A program made the position numbers and the translations under genes. From the NCBI GenBank assembly GCA_963575745.1, contig CAUYUJ010015685.1, positions 84,890 through 148,889 of the forward strand: 64,000 bases of DNA. The letters run 5' to 3'. Of this stretch, positions 1-9,811 are shown one piece after another. This DNA is from Prorocentrum cordatum. Its lineage: Eukaryota > Sar > Dinophyceae > Prorocentrales > Prorocentraceae. A model generated the notes under the pieces. The model was not told where the DNA came from and did no database searches. It saw only the letters and a program-made list of their open reading frames with translations. Position 1 is the stretch's first letter; each line of letters starts with the position of its first letter.

Positions 1-1428
1 TGCGTGTTCGGCATTTCCAGACAAATGGATAATGCGCACACAACCTTTATGCTGGATGCCGACAATCCTGAGACTGAGAGTGCGTCGTTGTACCTCTCAG
101 ATTCCTCAGTGGCAACAGCAGCAACAGCAGCCAGGGCCGTCGATTTCTCAGCTACGAACGAGGAGTTCGATGAGTGGTTGCAGTACAGGGATCACCTCAC
201 GAATGAGGGGTTGCAGGACATCGCCCTTCATTCGTATCTGACGCTGACGAGACGCACCACCCGCGAGCAGTATAAGAGCATACGTGATGAGTATGCCAAC
301 TGGCGGGAGGAGCGGGGCGCTCATGCTCAGAACGTGTCGTACTTCCAGGACATCGACATGGCACGTATGGTCGAAGGCAGGCTGGGTGCCAGCGTAGTGC
401 GGGGAAACCCGCCAGGGAGTACAAGTGAATCGCGGGGAAACCCGCCAGATGGCACAGCTGGCACTTCAGAAACAATGCACATCAAGCAACCGAGTAAGAC
501 TTTCTTGGAGGATGGTGGAAACTCTATCCTCATCGATGTAGGCTCGAAGATCAACATAATGGGAGAAATCACGAGCCGCAAGTTTGTCCAGGCTGCTGAG
601 GCACATGGCCGTTCTTGTACGTTCGAACCCCGTTCTCGTCTGAACATCAACGGGGTGGGCGAAGGGTCGGCCCCAGCGGATACCGTAGGCACCTTCAGTA
701 TTGTCTGCGAGTACCAGGGCTCGACCCAGCTCGATTCGTACAAGACGAACATTGTGTCAGGCTGTGGCAAAGACCTGCCAGCCATCCTCGGCCTCGATAG
801 TATGCAGGACAAGCGCACTATTATTGTGCTCGAGCGAGGCCAGGAGAAGCTGATATTCCCTGGAAAAGGACAGGTCAAGATGGAGCTCCCCGAGGGCTCC
901 AAGATCATGCCGACGACGAAGCTGCCATCAGGGCATCTGTCGATCAGGTGTGATCGATTTGGAGCTGCGGGGCAACCCGCCTCGAGCTCAAGCAGCACGT
1001 CATTTCAGACGGTGCTGACGGGCGAGCCGACCCCGGCGCAGGAGCGCAAACAATTGCAGGGAAACCTGCCTCAGGGGTTGATGGAGACGCTCGCCAAAGC
1101 TATGATGAGAGGCGATAGCGTCGACGATCTTGAGACGTTCGATTGCTTCGTAGCCAGGACACTGGCCCAGCATGGTGGAAGTGTACCCATGGACGCTGCA
1201 CGGTCCCGCCGGAAGATAGTGATGGGGTACACGAACCGTGAGCTGCAGACAGTCAGCGACGCGAGGACCAAAGGCGTGCTGAAGCAGCTGATGGATAATC
1301 CATCCATGCTGGCGGCATCTGCGGAGCAATCCGCCTCTGAAGCCACGGCGCGCTGCAGTGCTGAGCTCCAGCATCTGAGGGGGGCCCAGATGCTGGCAGA
1401 CATTGCAGGCGCATCTTCTTTATCTTGA
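1..1428 (+). CDS. Retropepsin-like (Gag/protease) ORF, 5' partial
   Basis: The frame is open at the window edge, so the true start lies upstream. The first 150 or so codons are polar. A retropepsin-like fold follows from about residue 170: the flap-side strand with ILIDVGSKINIMG (aspartate codon 535-537), then LPAILGLDSM near residue 263, a FPGKG turn, and the family signature LPSGHL...CDRF near residue 310. The family would process the retroelement polyprotein. The active-site triplet reads D-V-G-S instead of D-T/S-G, so catalysis is doubtful. The tail is Ala/Ser/Gln-rich and ends at TGA 1426-1428, but the same frame resumes 40 bases later. I am confident of the family and unsure whether it is expressed. 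Confidence 0.65.
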   Translation, partial: CVFGISRQMDNAHTTFMLDADNPETESASLYLSDSSVATAATAARAVDFSATNEEFDEWLQYRDHLTNEGLQDIALHSYLTLTRRTTREQYKSIRDEYANWREERGAHAQNVSYFQDIDMARMVEGRLGASVVRGNPPGSTSESRGNPPDGTAGTSETMHIKQPSKTFLEDGGNSILIDVGSKINIMGEITSRKFVQAAEAHGRSCTFEPRSRLNINGVGEGSAPADTVGTFSIVCEYQGSTQLDSYKTNIVSGCGKDLPAILGLDSMQDKRTIIVLERGQEKLIFPGKGQVKMELPEGSKIMPTTKLPSGHLSIRCDRFGAAGQPASSSSSTSFQTVLTGEPTPAQERKQLQGNLPQGLMETLAKAMMRGDSVDDLETFDCFVARTLAQHGGSVPMDAARSRRKIVMGYTNRELQTVSDARTKGVLKQLMDNPSMLAASAEQSASEATARCSAELQHLRGAQMLADIAGASSLS

Positions 1429-2820
1429 AGATGGCAGGGCGACGCCGCCCACTAGTCGTCTTGCCTGATGGCCGAAAGGCCAGGGGGTAACAAGGACAGC
1501 GGGGTGACCTGCCTTAGCAAAAGAGCTTTTGTCATTGAAGATACGAGAGAGGCTTGCGCCGACCTCCGCACCCGAGGTTATATCTGTGATCGTATTTCCT
1601 ACAATGAGCTTATGACGAGTGTGGGCACAGATTACCTGGGTGCGTTGATCAGTGGAGATTACACTCTCATATGGATTAGTACCCCGGGTGACTGGTATGT
1701 ACGAACTCCAGGGAAGAGAGTGGCTCCACGTTGGTCACGTATCCAAAACCTTTTGATAAAAGCCAGGAAGCTCCGTATGAAAATCTTAATATTTGGTCCC
1801 ACAGGATATGTTTGGAAGTTATCTCCAGTACGTGATACGCTGGAAGATCTTAAGTTGTCAGTGATACGGATGCGTTTGTGTCATTCCGGTATTCGGTTCA
1901 ATATGCAAGACAGTACACCGAAGGGTACTTATATGCAGGTGACTACATCAATACCGATTAACTCTAAGCTGTGGGCATGTACGTGCAAATTGGCGATACC
2001 ACAACATGTGTTGGATTGGTACGGCCAAACGGTACGGCATGCTGAATGGCGAGCTCAGACACGTACTACACTCATCCGTCATCTTAACGACAAAATCCTG
2101 GGAAACACCACCACGCACGGAAACGTGCCTATATACCTGAGCACCTATACACGTACGGACCACAACATCCATCACTACGTGACGACCAGCAAGGGAGGAC
2201 CGAAATGGTCTGATGTTATCCGACGTGTAACAATTAACCCGGATACCAATGCGGTTATACAGGATATCGCAGTAGCCGATCAACCAACAGGATATGATTG
2301 GCATGCACCACTACCTGCAGGGGTTGCCAACATCAGCACACGGTTGTATTGGCAACCCGAGGAAGCGGTCTTGCTCGGAAACGAGCCTACTCAATCACCA
2401 CAGAAACCTAGACGCGTCATCATAGATGACTGTTCTCTCCCCCTCCCGACTCTGGCGATTGACGCATGTGCCCACTCAACCGCGACGATGGGCACACAGA
2501 CCGGCGAACAAGACGAGCAAGTCTTACCTACGGAATCGCGTATCAAGCAAAAGGAAAGGCTCAAGGCCGAAAAGGAAGCAGGCATCAAGCCTCGCCGCAT
2601 CAAAAAGCACGTTGAAGACGGAAGCGACGATTGCGGCGATGACTTGTCAGGACTCGGACAGGATCTTATGGCGACCTGGAGCACTGACGTCCCGACTGAG
2701 CTGATAAGCTCCGATGAGGATGATGACCTGTTCCTTACCCTCCCCACATCTATGCCCGACACACACGCTGACATATACAGCATAGTCACTACTCTATGCT
2801 ATGGTCATAACAACTGCGTG

Positions 2821-3370
2821 GACATGTTGGAGCTTTGTGGCGGTGAGGCTGGCATTTCAGAGCTTGCCTTCTCAAGGGGACTCTCCTCAGGAGGCAACTT
2901 AGACAAGGCCACGTGTGTCGACCTGGGAGACCCCTCGGTGCAGCGGTCTGTAGATCACTACTTCGCAATATGCTACGTACGAGTTGCCATACTACAACCC
3001 AGTTGCCGCACCACAGGACCACCATCCTACTACAACTACAAAATCAATCACAATACTTGGGAACCGCACCACACATAAGATTTACCACACATAACTTACC
3101 GTGGTAAACTTGCTGTTGCTCAAGATGATGCACGGAGGTGGTTTATACGCGAGCAACCTACAGGAACATGGGTGGATGACATTTCCCCATGGAAGGAACT
3201 TGCCAACCGACCGCACATCACAACCGGACGCATTGATCAGTGTGCGACGGGACTCAAAGATACGGCTGGTGACTATATTAAGAAGCCGACAAATATCACC
3301 AGCAACGACGAGACGATTCTAAAACCTTTTGAGCGACTCAAATGCAACGGTCAGCATGTGCACGCACAAC
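2821..3370 (+). other. Cytosine-methyltransferase-like domain inside the copia-like ORF
   Basis: D-M-L-E-L-C-G-G-E at 2821-2847 resembles the SAM-binding motif I of C5 methyltransferases (normally D-L-F-x-G-x-G-G). A motif IV-like stretch QPSCRTTGPP lies at 2995-3024, with the candidate catalytic Cys codon at 3004-3006 and a P-S-C order where C5 enzymes have P-P-C. Downstream, past the stop at 3076-3078, the family blocks GKLAVAQDDARRWF.REQP, a DQCATGLKD motif and KKPTNITSN keep the same frame. Substrate and activity are unknown. Similarity is to motifs only, so a degenerate Rossmann fold without methyl transfer is possible. Confidence 0.5.
3076..3078 (+). other. In-frame TAA inside the methyltransferase-like domain
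   Basis: The codon before the stop ends ...EPHHT and the codon after starts DLPHITYRGKLAVAQ, in the same frame. Family-specific blocks lie on both sides, so the TAA is a point nonsense change, not a frameshift or deletion. Confidence 0.75.
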
Positions 3371-4236
3371 CGTGCAACAGAGAGCTTTCACTGGCACAAA
3401 AATACACTCGACGATTGCAGTCTGCCTTTGTGGAAGCCGTCTATTTGGCAAAAGCCATTGACACTGCGCGCGGAAACGCGCCTACACGCACCGCACATGC
3501 TTACCCTGCTGACCTTCCTGATCAAGCCGAACCGGGAGAAGGCGTGAGACGCGTCGGCGATCGTATCATCCCAAAAGTGGCTACATGCCCAGCATGCATC
3601 GACAATGTCCGAAAGGACAGTCCTAGCCACAACAGAGACCCTACGCAGTGTAAGTATCATGATTCTATCTCTGTATATTGGCCATGTCCCGCATGCCAAA
3701 GGGATCTTACGAGAAACAAAGGTGTTAAGAACCACCTCGATACCGAACCTGGTAAATGTCGTTTTGCTGAACCGTTTAAACTTCCAGACGATCATGACCC
3801 CGAAGGTAAGACTGTGCCAGCTTGGTGGAAACCCTTACCCAAACCTGGTGAGGGCCAAGCTTCAGCGTCAGGTGGCCGCCAAGGCGCGCACGCCAGGCCA
3901 CCGCGACCACGATCCTTCGGGAACGCTGATCCGACATCTGGTGCCAGCAGTTACGACACGCTACGAGACGCTCCCGAGCGTGGAAACACGCCTTCTGCGT
4001 CTTCTGGCGAACCGCCACAGGTAGCGGCCCGCCGCGGTCGCCTGCAAGGCGTACCACCACCACCAGATGCAGTTGAGGAAGGAGACCGACTGCGGAGAGC
4101 TACAAGGAACCCTCTTGCCTCCACCGGCTCGGGGGCTCCACGACTACCCGACTGGGCGAGATTTGATATCCAACGCAGTCTGCAAAATCTCCGTAGTCGT
4201 GAACCTCATGTCGTTAAAAAGGACGGTGGACCGCGT

Positions 4237-4282
4237 CTCTCCTCCTCTCCTCCTCTCCCCCTCCCCCCCTCCTCCTCCGCGC
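4237..4282 (+). repeat. Polypyrimidine tract preceding 90-bp array 1
   Basis: Almost pure C/T with repeated CTCCTC blocks, ending where the first 90-bp unit starts. A similar tract precedes array 2 at 7655-7718 in the same orientation. Confidence 0.7.
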
Positions 4283-5440
4283 GCCCATTTCGGCGCGCCC
4301 CTCGCGCGTTTAGTGGCCCCGTAAGGAGCTCCGCCGAAGGCCCCAATGGGCGTGCCCGCATGCGCCCCGCGCGCCCATCTCGGCACGCCCCCTCGCACGT
4401 TTCGTAGCCCCATAAGGGGGCTCCACCGAAGGTCCCAGTGGATGTGCCCGCGCGCGCCCCGCACGCCCATATCATCGCGCCCTTCATGTTTCGTGGCCCC
4501 ATACGGGGCCCCACCGAAGGTCTCAGTGGGCGTGCCCGCATGCGTCCCGCACGCCCATTTCGGCACACCCCTCGCGCGTTTCGTGGCCCCGTAGGGAGCT
4601 CCCTCGAAGGTCCCAGTGGGTGTGCCCGCGTGCGTCCCGCACGCCCATTTCGGCGCACCCCTCGCGCGTTTCGTGGCCCCATAGGGAGCTCCGCCGAAGG
4701 TCCCAGTGGGTGTGCCCGCATGCGTCCCGCACACCCATTTCGGCATACTCTTCACACGTTTCGTGGCCCCATAGGGAGCTCCACCGAAGGTCCCAGTGGG
4801 TGTGCCCGCATGCGTCCCGCACACCCATTTCGGCACACCCCTCGCACGTTTCGTGGCTCCATAGGGAGCCCCACCGAAGGTCCCAGTGGGTGTGCCCGCA
4901 TGCGTCACGCACGCTCATTTCGGCACACCCTCACACGTTTCGTGGCCCCATAGGGAGCCCCACCGAAGGTCCCAGTGGGTGTGCCCGCATGCGTCCCGCA
5001 CACACATTTAGGCACGCCCTCGCACGTTTCGTGGCCCCATATGGAGCTCCACCGAAGGTCCCTGTGGGTGTGCCCGCATGCGTCCCGCGCACCCATTTCG
5101 GTACACCCTTCACGCGTTTCGTGGCCCCATATGGAGCTCCACCGAAGGTCCGAGCGGGTGTGCCCGCATTCGTCCCGCACACCCATTTCGGCACACCCCT
5201 CACACGTTTCGTGGCCCCATAGGGAGCTCCACCGAAGGTCTCAGTGGGTGTGCCCGCATGCGTCCCGCACACCCATGTCGGCGCACCCCTCGCACGTTTC
5301 GTGGCCCCATACGGAGCTCCACCGAAGGTCCGAGTGGGTGAGCCCGCATTCGCCCCGCACGCCCATTTCGGCACACCCTTCACGCGTTTCGTGGCCCCAT
5401 AGGGAGCTCCACCGAAGGTCCCCGTGGCGCAGTCCGCACG
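4283..5440 (+). repeat. 90-bp minisatellite array 1, about 13 units
   Basis: Units start around CCCATTTCGGCACACCCCTC, run through CGTTTCGTGGCCCCATAGGG and GAGCTCCACCGAAGGTCCCA, and end GTGTGCCCGCATGCGTCCCG. Starts recur every 90 bases (4711, 4801, 4891 for the TGTGCCCGCA landmark). A few units have one- or two-base indels or diverged ends. Since 90 is a multiple of three and stops are rare, several frames stay open on both strands. I regard those ORFs as by-products of the period. The last unit fades at about 5440. Confidence 0.95.
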
Positions 5441-5995
5441 CGTCTCCCCCACCCAGCACACCTCCGTCGGAGGCCGTCGGAGTTCCGCGCCTCCCTCGCC
5501 TGTCGTCGCTCTGCCGGGCGGCAAGAGCTTTGCCCGCTATCAGCCAGCCAGCTAGCTCTCTTTGCTGCGCGCAGCGGACGACCCGCGCGCGCCGCTGGGA
5601 CCCTTCCGGGGCGACCTGCGCGCGTCGCTGGGACTCCGCGCTGCGCTGCGCCCGCAGCTTTGGACTTTTGAGTGCGCGGGCAAAGAGGGAGTAAAAGAAG
5701 GGGAGGAAGCGGGCGCGATCCTCGCGGTGGCGTCGCGGCGCGCGGGCGATGCCGTCCGGGGAAGCTCCTGGCGGCGGCCACGCCCAGCGTCACGAGTACT
5801 CAGAGGCAGTCATCCACAACTATTAGCATTCATATACAATTGCACCATTCATTGGCATACTCGCTTTCATGTACGTAGACTCGCTCGCACGCAGATTTAT
5901 TCACAGTCAGACGCACTCGCGCTCATATTCACCCGCGCTCAGTCTCCCTACGTACTCAGATCAATCGTTTTCGTTCGCGTTGTGTACCACGCCAT
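5441..5995 (+). other. Non-coding spacer after array 1
   Basis: GC-rich to about 5800, then mixed composition with CACTCG/CATTC-rich DNA. Open frames here show no family motif and overlap each other on both strands. No gene is supported. Confidence 0.5.
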
Positions 5996-6100
5996 TCATT
6001 TCGGCACACCACTAGCACGGTTCGTTGCCCCATAGGGATCACCACCGAAAAAGGGAATCACAATTGCGGTACTCACACCTGCATATGGTTGGGTCCTTCG
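5996..6100 (+). repeat. Solo 90-bp-family unit with the 3' tail
   Basis: A single diverged unit (CATTTCGGCACACCACTAGC, then GTTGCCCCATAGGGATCACC) is followed by a tail at 6058-6100 (TCACAATTGCGGTACTCACA, then GCATATGGTTGGGTCCTTCG). The same tail ends array 2 at 9507-9549. The shared tail suggests array and tail are parts of one dispersed element. Confidence 0.8.
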
Positions 6101-7654
6101 TCTGGCTAATTTCCACCTTCCTAGCCTTTGTTTAATCCTGAGTGTTATCGTTTGCCCATTCTTTTGCAGCGCCCCACCCCAATGTGTCGGGCAGCCCCCT
6201 CGGAGCGCGAGCAGTTGCTCGGGGTGGTAATTTCGTTTAGAGGAGAGGGTGACCTTGCGTCAGTTGTCCAGCCGTCCTCTGCCCAGCCTTCGGTGATGAT
6301 CCGGACTGCTGCCTATGAGTCCTGCGCGCCTGCTCGCGCGGACTCGCGATGAGGTGCAACAGTCAGAATTTATGTTTGCTTGCGTCTCTTTGTTTATTCT
6401 TGCCTCTGTCCATTAGCTGACCGCCCGTTGCCGCTTGGACCGCGCCGATCGCCGAGACGCGGCGGAACCTGGCGCCCGATGCGTTGGGGTCGATAGTTGC
6501 TATTTTTTCTGCTCTCGTAGCTGGGCCAGGGAAACGCGGGGATCGGTGGTGCAGTGGAGGGGACGCTCTGCGCAAAGGCATCGATTATGCGGCCTGTGGC
6601 CGCTGCAGGGCCAAGGTTTTTCAAAGCAAGAGGCCCTACCTGACTTCATTTGCCTTGCCTGGCTGTCCCCGCGGGTTTCGTGTGCCGTTTTTTCGCTCGG
6701 TCGCTGTCCCTCCTCTGTTGCGTCTTTCCTCTGGCCCTCGTTCGGTCGTCCTGTTGGGGCCTTCGTTCGGTCCTGTGGTGCTGGGGGGTGGCGCATGAGT
6801 TTAACCTGCGTCTGGAACGCAAAGGGCTTTTTCTTTTGCGACGAGAGGATGTCGGGAACCGATGAAACGCAAAGGTGAAACACGCAGTGGCCCCAGGACC
6901 TGTCCTGCGATGCGCGTTGATTAGAAGATGAAGTGGATCCAGCCGTGGCGGCGAGAGAAACTGTTCGGACGCCCGAAGAGGGCGAAGCGTTGCCAAGAAA
7001 CTTCGATGCTCGCGGGTCCGCCCTCTCGTTTTATGGTCAGATTTCTCGAGCGCGAAATATCGACCCCGTCGTGGCGGCTGCCCCGACGCGTGTTGCAAGA
7101 CGCCTGAATCAGCGGAATCCCTCGGGCTTGATCTTTTCCTCGATGTTCGATCCCCGAGGTTCGTCCCCCTCCCCCCTCTTCACCGCCCACAGAACCACGT
7201 CAACCCAGCCCGAAGGCTCTAATTTGCTCTGCATTCCAAGTGGTGGGGCATCGTTTTTTTCGGGTTGGGTTGGGGTGGTCTGGTGGGTGATCACGTCCCG
7301 CGCCGAGGGTGACGTGCTCGACCCGTGCGGCGGCGAAAAAGAGGATCCGCCCGCTCTTGCCGCGGCACCGCCAGCGGGGCCGCGCGAAGGGGCGGCTGGC
7401 GGGGCCGCCCAGCGGGCCTCGTCGGGCGGAGGGGCGGAGGCCAGCCTTCGAGAATGCACCTGGGCGCTCTCCGCCATGGGCCGATGGTTATGCAGCAGAA
7501 TACGATCCCTGACCATAATAACACAATGATCTTGTGGCCAGCCCCCCCTTAATGTTTTGGGTCCTCCTAACTTAAGTCCCCTCCCAAAGGATTTTGTGTA
7601 CTTTTTCCCAACCATCCTGTGGCGTTGGGTCCTCGTTTTGAAGAGACGTCGCCC
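6101..7654 (+). other. Intergenic DNA, no gene recognised
   Basis: Mixed GC-rich sequence. The longest plus frame (6933-7529) is low in motif content, is overlapped by a minus-strand frame of similar length, and shows no domain I recognise. I see no RNA gene. Confidence 0.4.
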
Positions 7655-9499
7655 CGCGTTCTCCTCTCGTCTCCTCTCCTCTCCTCTCCTCCTCCCCCTC
7701 CTCCCTCCTCCCTCCTCCATTTCGGCACACCCCTCACACGTTTCGTGGCCCCATAGGGAGCTCCGCCGGAGGCCCCAGTGCTGCCGCCCGCATGCGTCAC
7801 GCACACCCAATTCGGCACACCCCTCACACGTTTCGCGGCCCCATAGGAGCTCCGCCGAAGGCCCCAGTGCTGCCGCCCGCATGCGTCACGCACACCCAAT
7901 TCGGCACACCCCTCACACGCCCGTGTTTCGGGATAGGAGCTCCGCCGAAGGCCCCAGTGCTGCCGCCCGCATGCGTCACGCACACCCAATTCGGCACACC
8001 CCTCACACGTTTCGTGGCCCCATAGGGAGCTCCGCCGAAGGCCCCAGTGCTGCCGCCCGCATGCGTCACGCACACCCAATTCGGCACACCCCTCACACGT
8101 TTCGTGGCCCCATAGGGAGCTCCGCCGAAGGCCCCAGTGCTGCCGCCCGCATGCGTCCCGCACACCCAATTCGGCACACCCCTCACACGTTTCGTGGCCC
8201 CATAGGGAGCTCCACCGAAGGCCCCAGTGCTGCCGCCCGCATGCGTCCCGCACACCCAATTCGGCACACCCCTCACACGTTTCGTGGCCCCATAGGGAGC
8301 TCCACCGAAGGCCCCAGTGCTGCCGCCCGCATGCGTCACGCACACCCAATTCGGCACACCCCTCACACGTTTCGTGGCCCCATAGGGAGCTCCACCGAAG
8401 GCCCCAGTGCTGCCGCCCGCATGCGTCACGCACGCCCAATTCGGCACACCCCTCACACGTTTCGTGGCCCCATAGGGAGCTCCGCCGAAGGCCCCAGTGC
8501 TGCCGCCCGCATGCGTCACGCACACCCAATTCGGCACACCCCTCACACGTTTCGTGGCCCCATAGGGAGCTCCACCGAAGGCCCCAGTGCTGCCGCCCGC
8601 ATGCGTCACGCACACCCATTTCGGCACACCCCTCACACGTTTCGTGGCCCCATAGGGAGCTCCGCCGAAGGCCCCAGTGCTGCCGCCCGCATGCGTCACG
8701 CACACCCAATTCGGCACACCCCTCACACGTTTCGTGGCCCCATAGGGAGCTCCGCCGAAGGCCCCAGTGCTGCCGCCCGCATGCGTCACGCACACCCAAT
8801 TCGGCACACCCCTCACACGTTTCGTGGCCCCAAAGGGAGCTCCACCGAAGGTCCCGGTCGGTGTGCCCGCATGCGTCCCGCTCATTCATTTCGGCACACC
8901 CCTCACACGTTTCGTGGCCCCATAGGGAGCTCCACAGAAGGCCCCAGTGCTGCCGCCCGCATGCGTCCCGCACGCCCATTTCGGCACACCCCTCACGCGT
9001 TTCGTGGCCCCATAGGGAGCTCCGCCGAAGGTCCCAGTGGGTGTGCCCGCATGCGTCCCGCACACCCATTTCGGCATACTCTTCACACGTTTCGTGGCCC
9101 CATAGGGAGCTCCACCGAAGGCCCCAGTGGGTGTGCCCGCATGCGTCCCGCACACCCATTTCGGCACACCCCTCACGCGTTTCGTGACCCCTCACACGTT
9201 TCGTGGTCCCATAGGGAGCTCCGCCGAAGGCCCCAGTGGGTGTGCCCGCATGCGTCCCGCACACTTAATTCGGCACACTCCTCGCACGTTTCGTGGCTTT
9301 ATAGGGGGCTCCACCGAAGGTCTCAGTGGGTGTGCCCGCATGCGTCCCGCACACCCATTTCGGCACACCCCTCACGCGTTTCGTGGCCCCATAGGGAGCT
9401 TCACCGAAGGTCCCAGTGGGTGTGCCCGCATGCGTCCCGCACACCCATTTCGGCACACCCCTCACACGTTTCGTGGCCCCATATGGAGCGCCACCGAAT
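7655..9499 (+). repeat. 90-bp minisatellite array 2 with 5' polypyrimidine tract, about 20 units
   Basis: A CTCCTC tract (7655-7718) leads into about 20 units with strict 90-base spacing, for example the TTCGTGGCCC landmark at 8101, 8191 and 8281. Two subtypes are present. The left 13 or so units carry GTGCTGCCGCCCGCATGCGT and CCCAATTCGG. The right-hand units carry GTGGGTGTGCCCGCATGCGT and CCCATTTCGG as in array 1. Units near 7840-7945 have a one-base loss and a scrambled segment. One unit near 9170-9200 is truncated and restarted. Subtype blocks indicate local amplification. Confidence 0.95.
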
Positions 9500-9506
9500 A
9501 AGATAT

Positions 9507-9549
9507 TCACAATTGCGGTACTCACAATTGCATATGGTTGGGTCCTTCG
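9507..9549 (+). repeat. 3' tail shared with the solo unit
   Basis: Near-identical to 6058-6100, differing by AATT versus CCT in the middle. It follows the last 90-bp unit directly, as in the solo copy. Confidence 0.85.
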
Positions 9550-9811
9550 CCAGGATAATTTTGTTTAGCAGATGGGGTTCGGAAAACCGTTTTCGGGTGG
9601 CCTTGGATGTTCCCGAAGGCCTCTGGGCGTTGGCAGGTCCCCTGGGCTGCTCTCCTCCTTTGGTGGCCTCCGACTGGCCACCGAGGCCCATGCCGTGCTT
9701 GTACGCGAGGCCCATCACCGTCGGTAGCAACTCACGGAAGCCCTGTGTGTCCTCGAAGCTCCGTCTTTGCAGTGCATCAGTGTGCGCTAGCGTTCGGTGA
9801 TGGATGAGCAT
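9550..9811 (-). CDS. Unrecognised short ORF, minus strand
   Basis: From an ATG at the 9811 end, about 88 codons of mixed, non-repetitive composition (for example RRSFEDTQGFRELLPTVMGL) run to the edge of array 2, after which the frame enters tail and repeat sequence. The composition is more protein-like than the opposite strand, but I recognise no domain. It may be an old gene fragment truncated by the array. Low confidence. Confidence 0.25.

Larger units (their letters stand above)
399..3991 (+). repeat. Family of 14-nt GNRA-tetraloop micro-hairpins (11 copies)
   Basis: Each copy is a perfect 5-bp stem closed by GAAA or GCAA. Copies are at 399-412, 432-445, 967-980, 1056-1069, 1321-1334, 1469-1482, 2115-2128, 2373-2386, 3468-3481, 3606-3619 and 3978-3991. 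Stems differ (gcggg, gcagg, gcgga, tggcc, gcacg, gctcg, gcgcg, tgtcc, gcgtg) but always pair, which is compensatory variation. Most are followed by CC or CT. All have the purine loop on the plus strand. They lie inside coding sequence, often encoding G-N-x-P, but not always in the same codon phase. One overlaps the ATG at 1468. Confidence 0.8.
1..4236 (+). mobile_element. Copia-like retroelement fragment, decayed
   Basis: One reading phase (frame 1) runs through three open stretches (1-1428, 1468-3078 and 3079 onward) separated only by stop codons at 1426-1428, 1453-1455 and 3076-3078. Together they give, in order, a retropepsin-like domain, a conserved linker, a methyltransferase-like domain and a zinc-finger region. 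I recognise this order from dinoflagellate copia-type polyproteins. No integrase or reverse transcriptase follows, because the frame runs into a polypyrimidine tract and a 90-bp tandem array near 4240. The element is also cut by the window start. Codon use is less GC-biased than in the element at 22.8-29.6 kb. Confidence 0.7.
1468..4236 (+). pseudogene. Copia-like polyprotein segment with methyltransferase-like and zinc-finger domains, one in-frame stop
   Basis: An ATG at 1468 opens 536 codons to TAA 3076-3078. Reading straight through the stop in the same frame continues to about 4236, so the break is a single codon. The order is a conserved N-terminal block (KARKLRMKILIFGPTGYVWK near residue 95, then a RMRLCH and a LDWYGQ motif) and a Lys/Glu-rich and acidic linker with CGDDLSGLG near residue 395. 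The methyltransferase-like domain starts at nucleotide 2821, and a Cys/His cluster (CPAC, CPACQRDL, GKCRFAE) lies at 3586-3760. The C-terminus turns Pro/Arg-rich before merging with low-complexity DNA. The block order matches dinoflagellate copia-type polyproteins that I recognise. The role of the N-terminal block is unknown to me. Confidence 0.65.

Noticed and set aside
4283-9499. CRISPR-like regular repeats
   Set aside because: Units are contiguous 90-bp tandem repeats without unique spacers, in a eukaryotic context without cas genes.
7557-9800. A 747-codon plus-strand frame and 353- to 565-codon minus-strand frames
   Set aside because: They lie in the 90-bp array. The period is a multiple of three, so several frames on both strands are open with repetitive translations. 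No domain.
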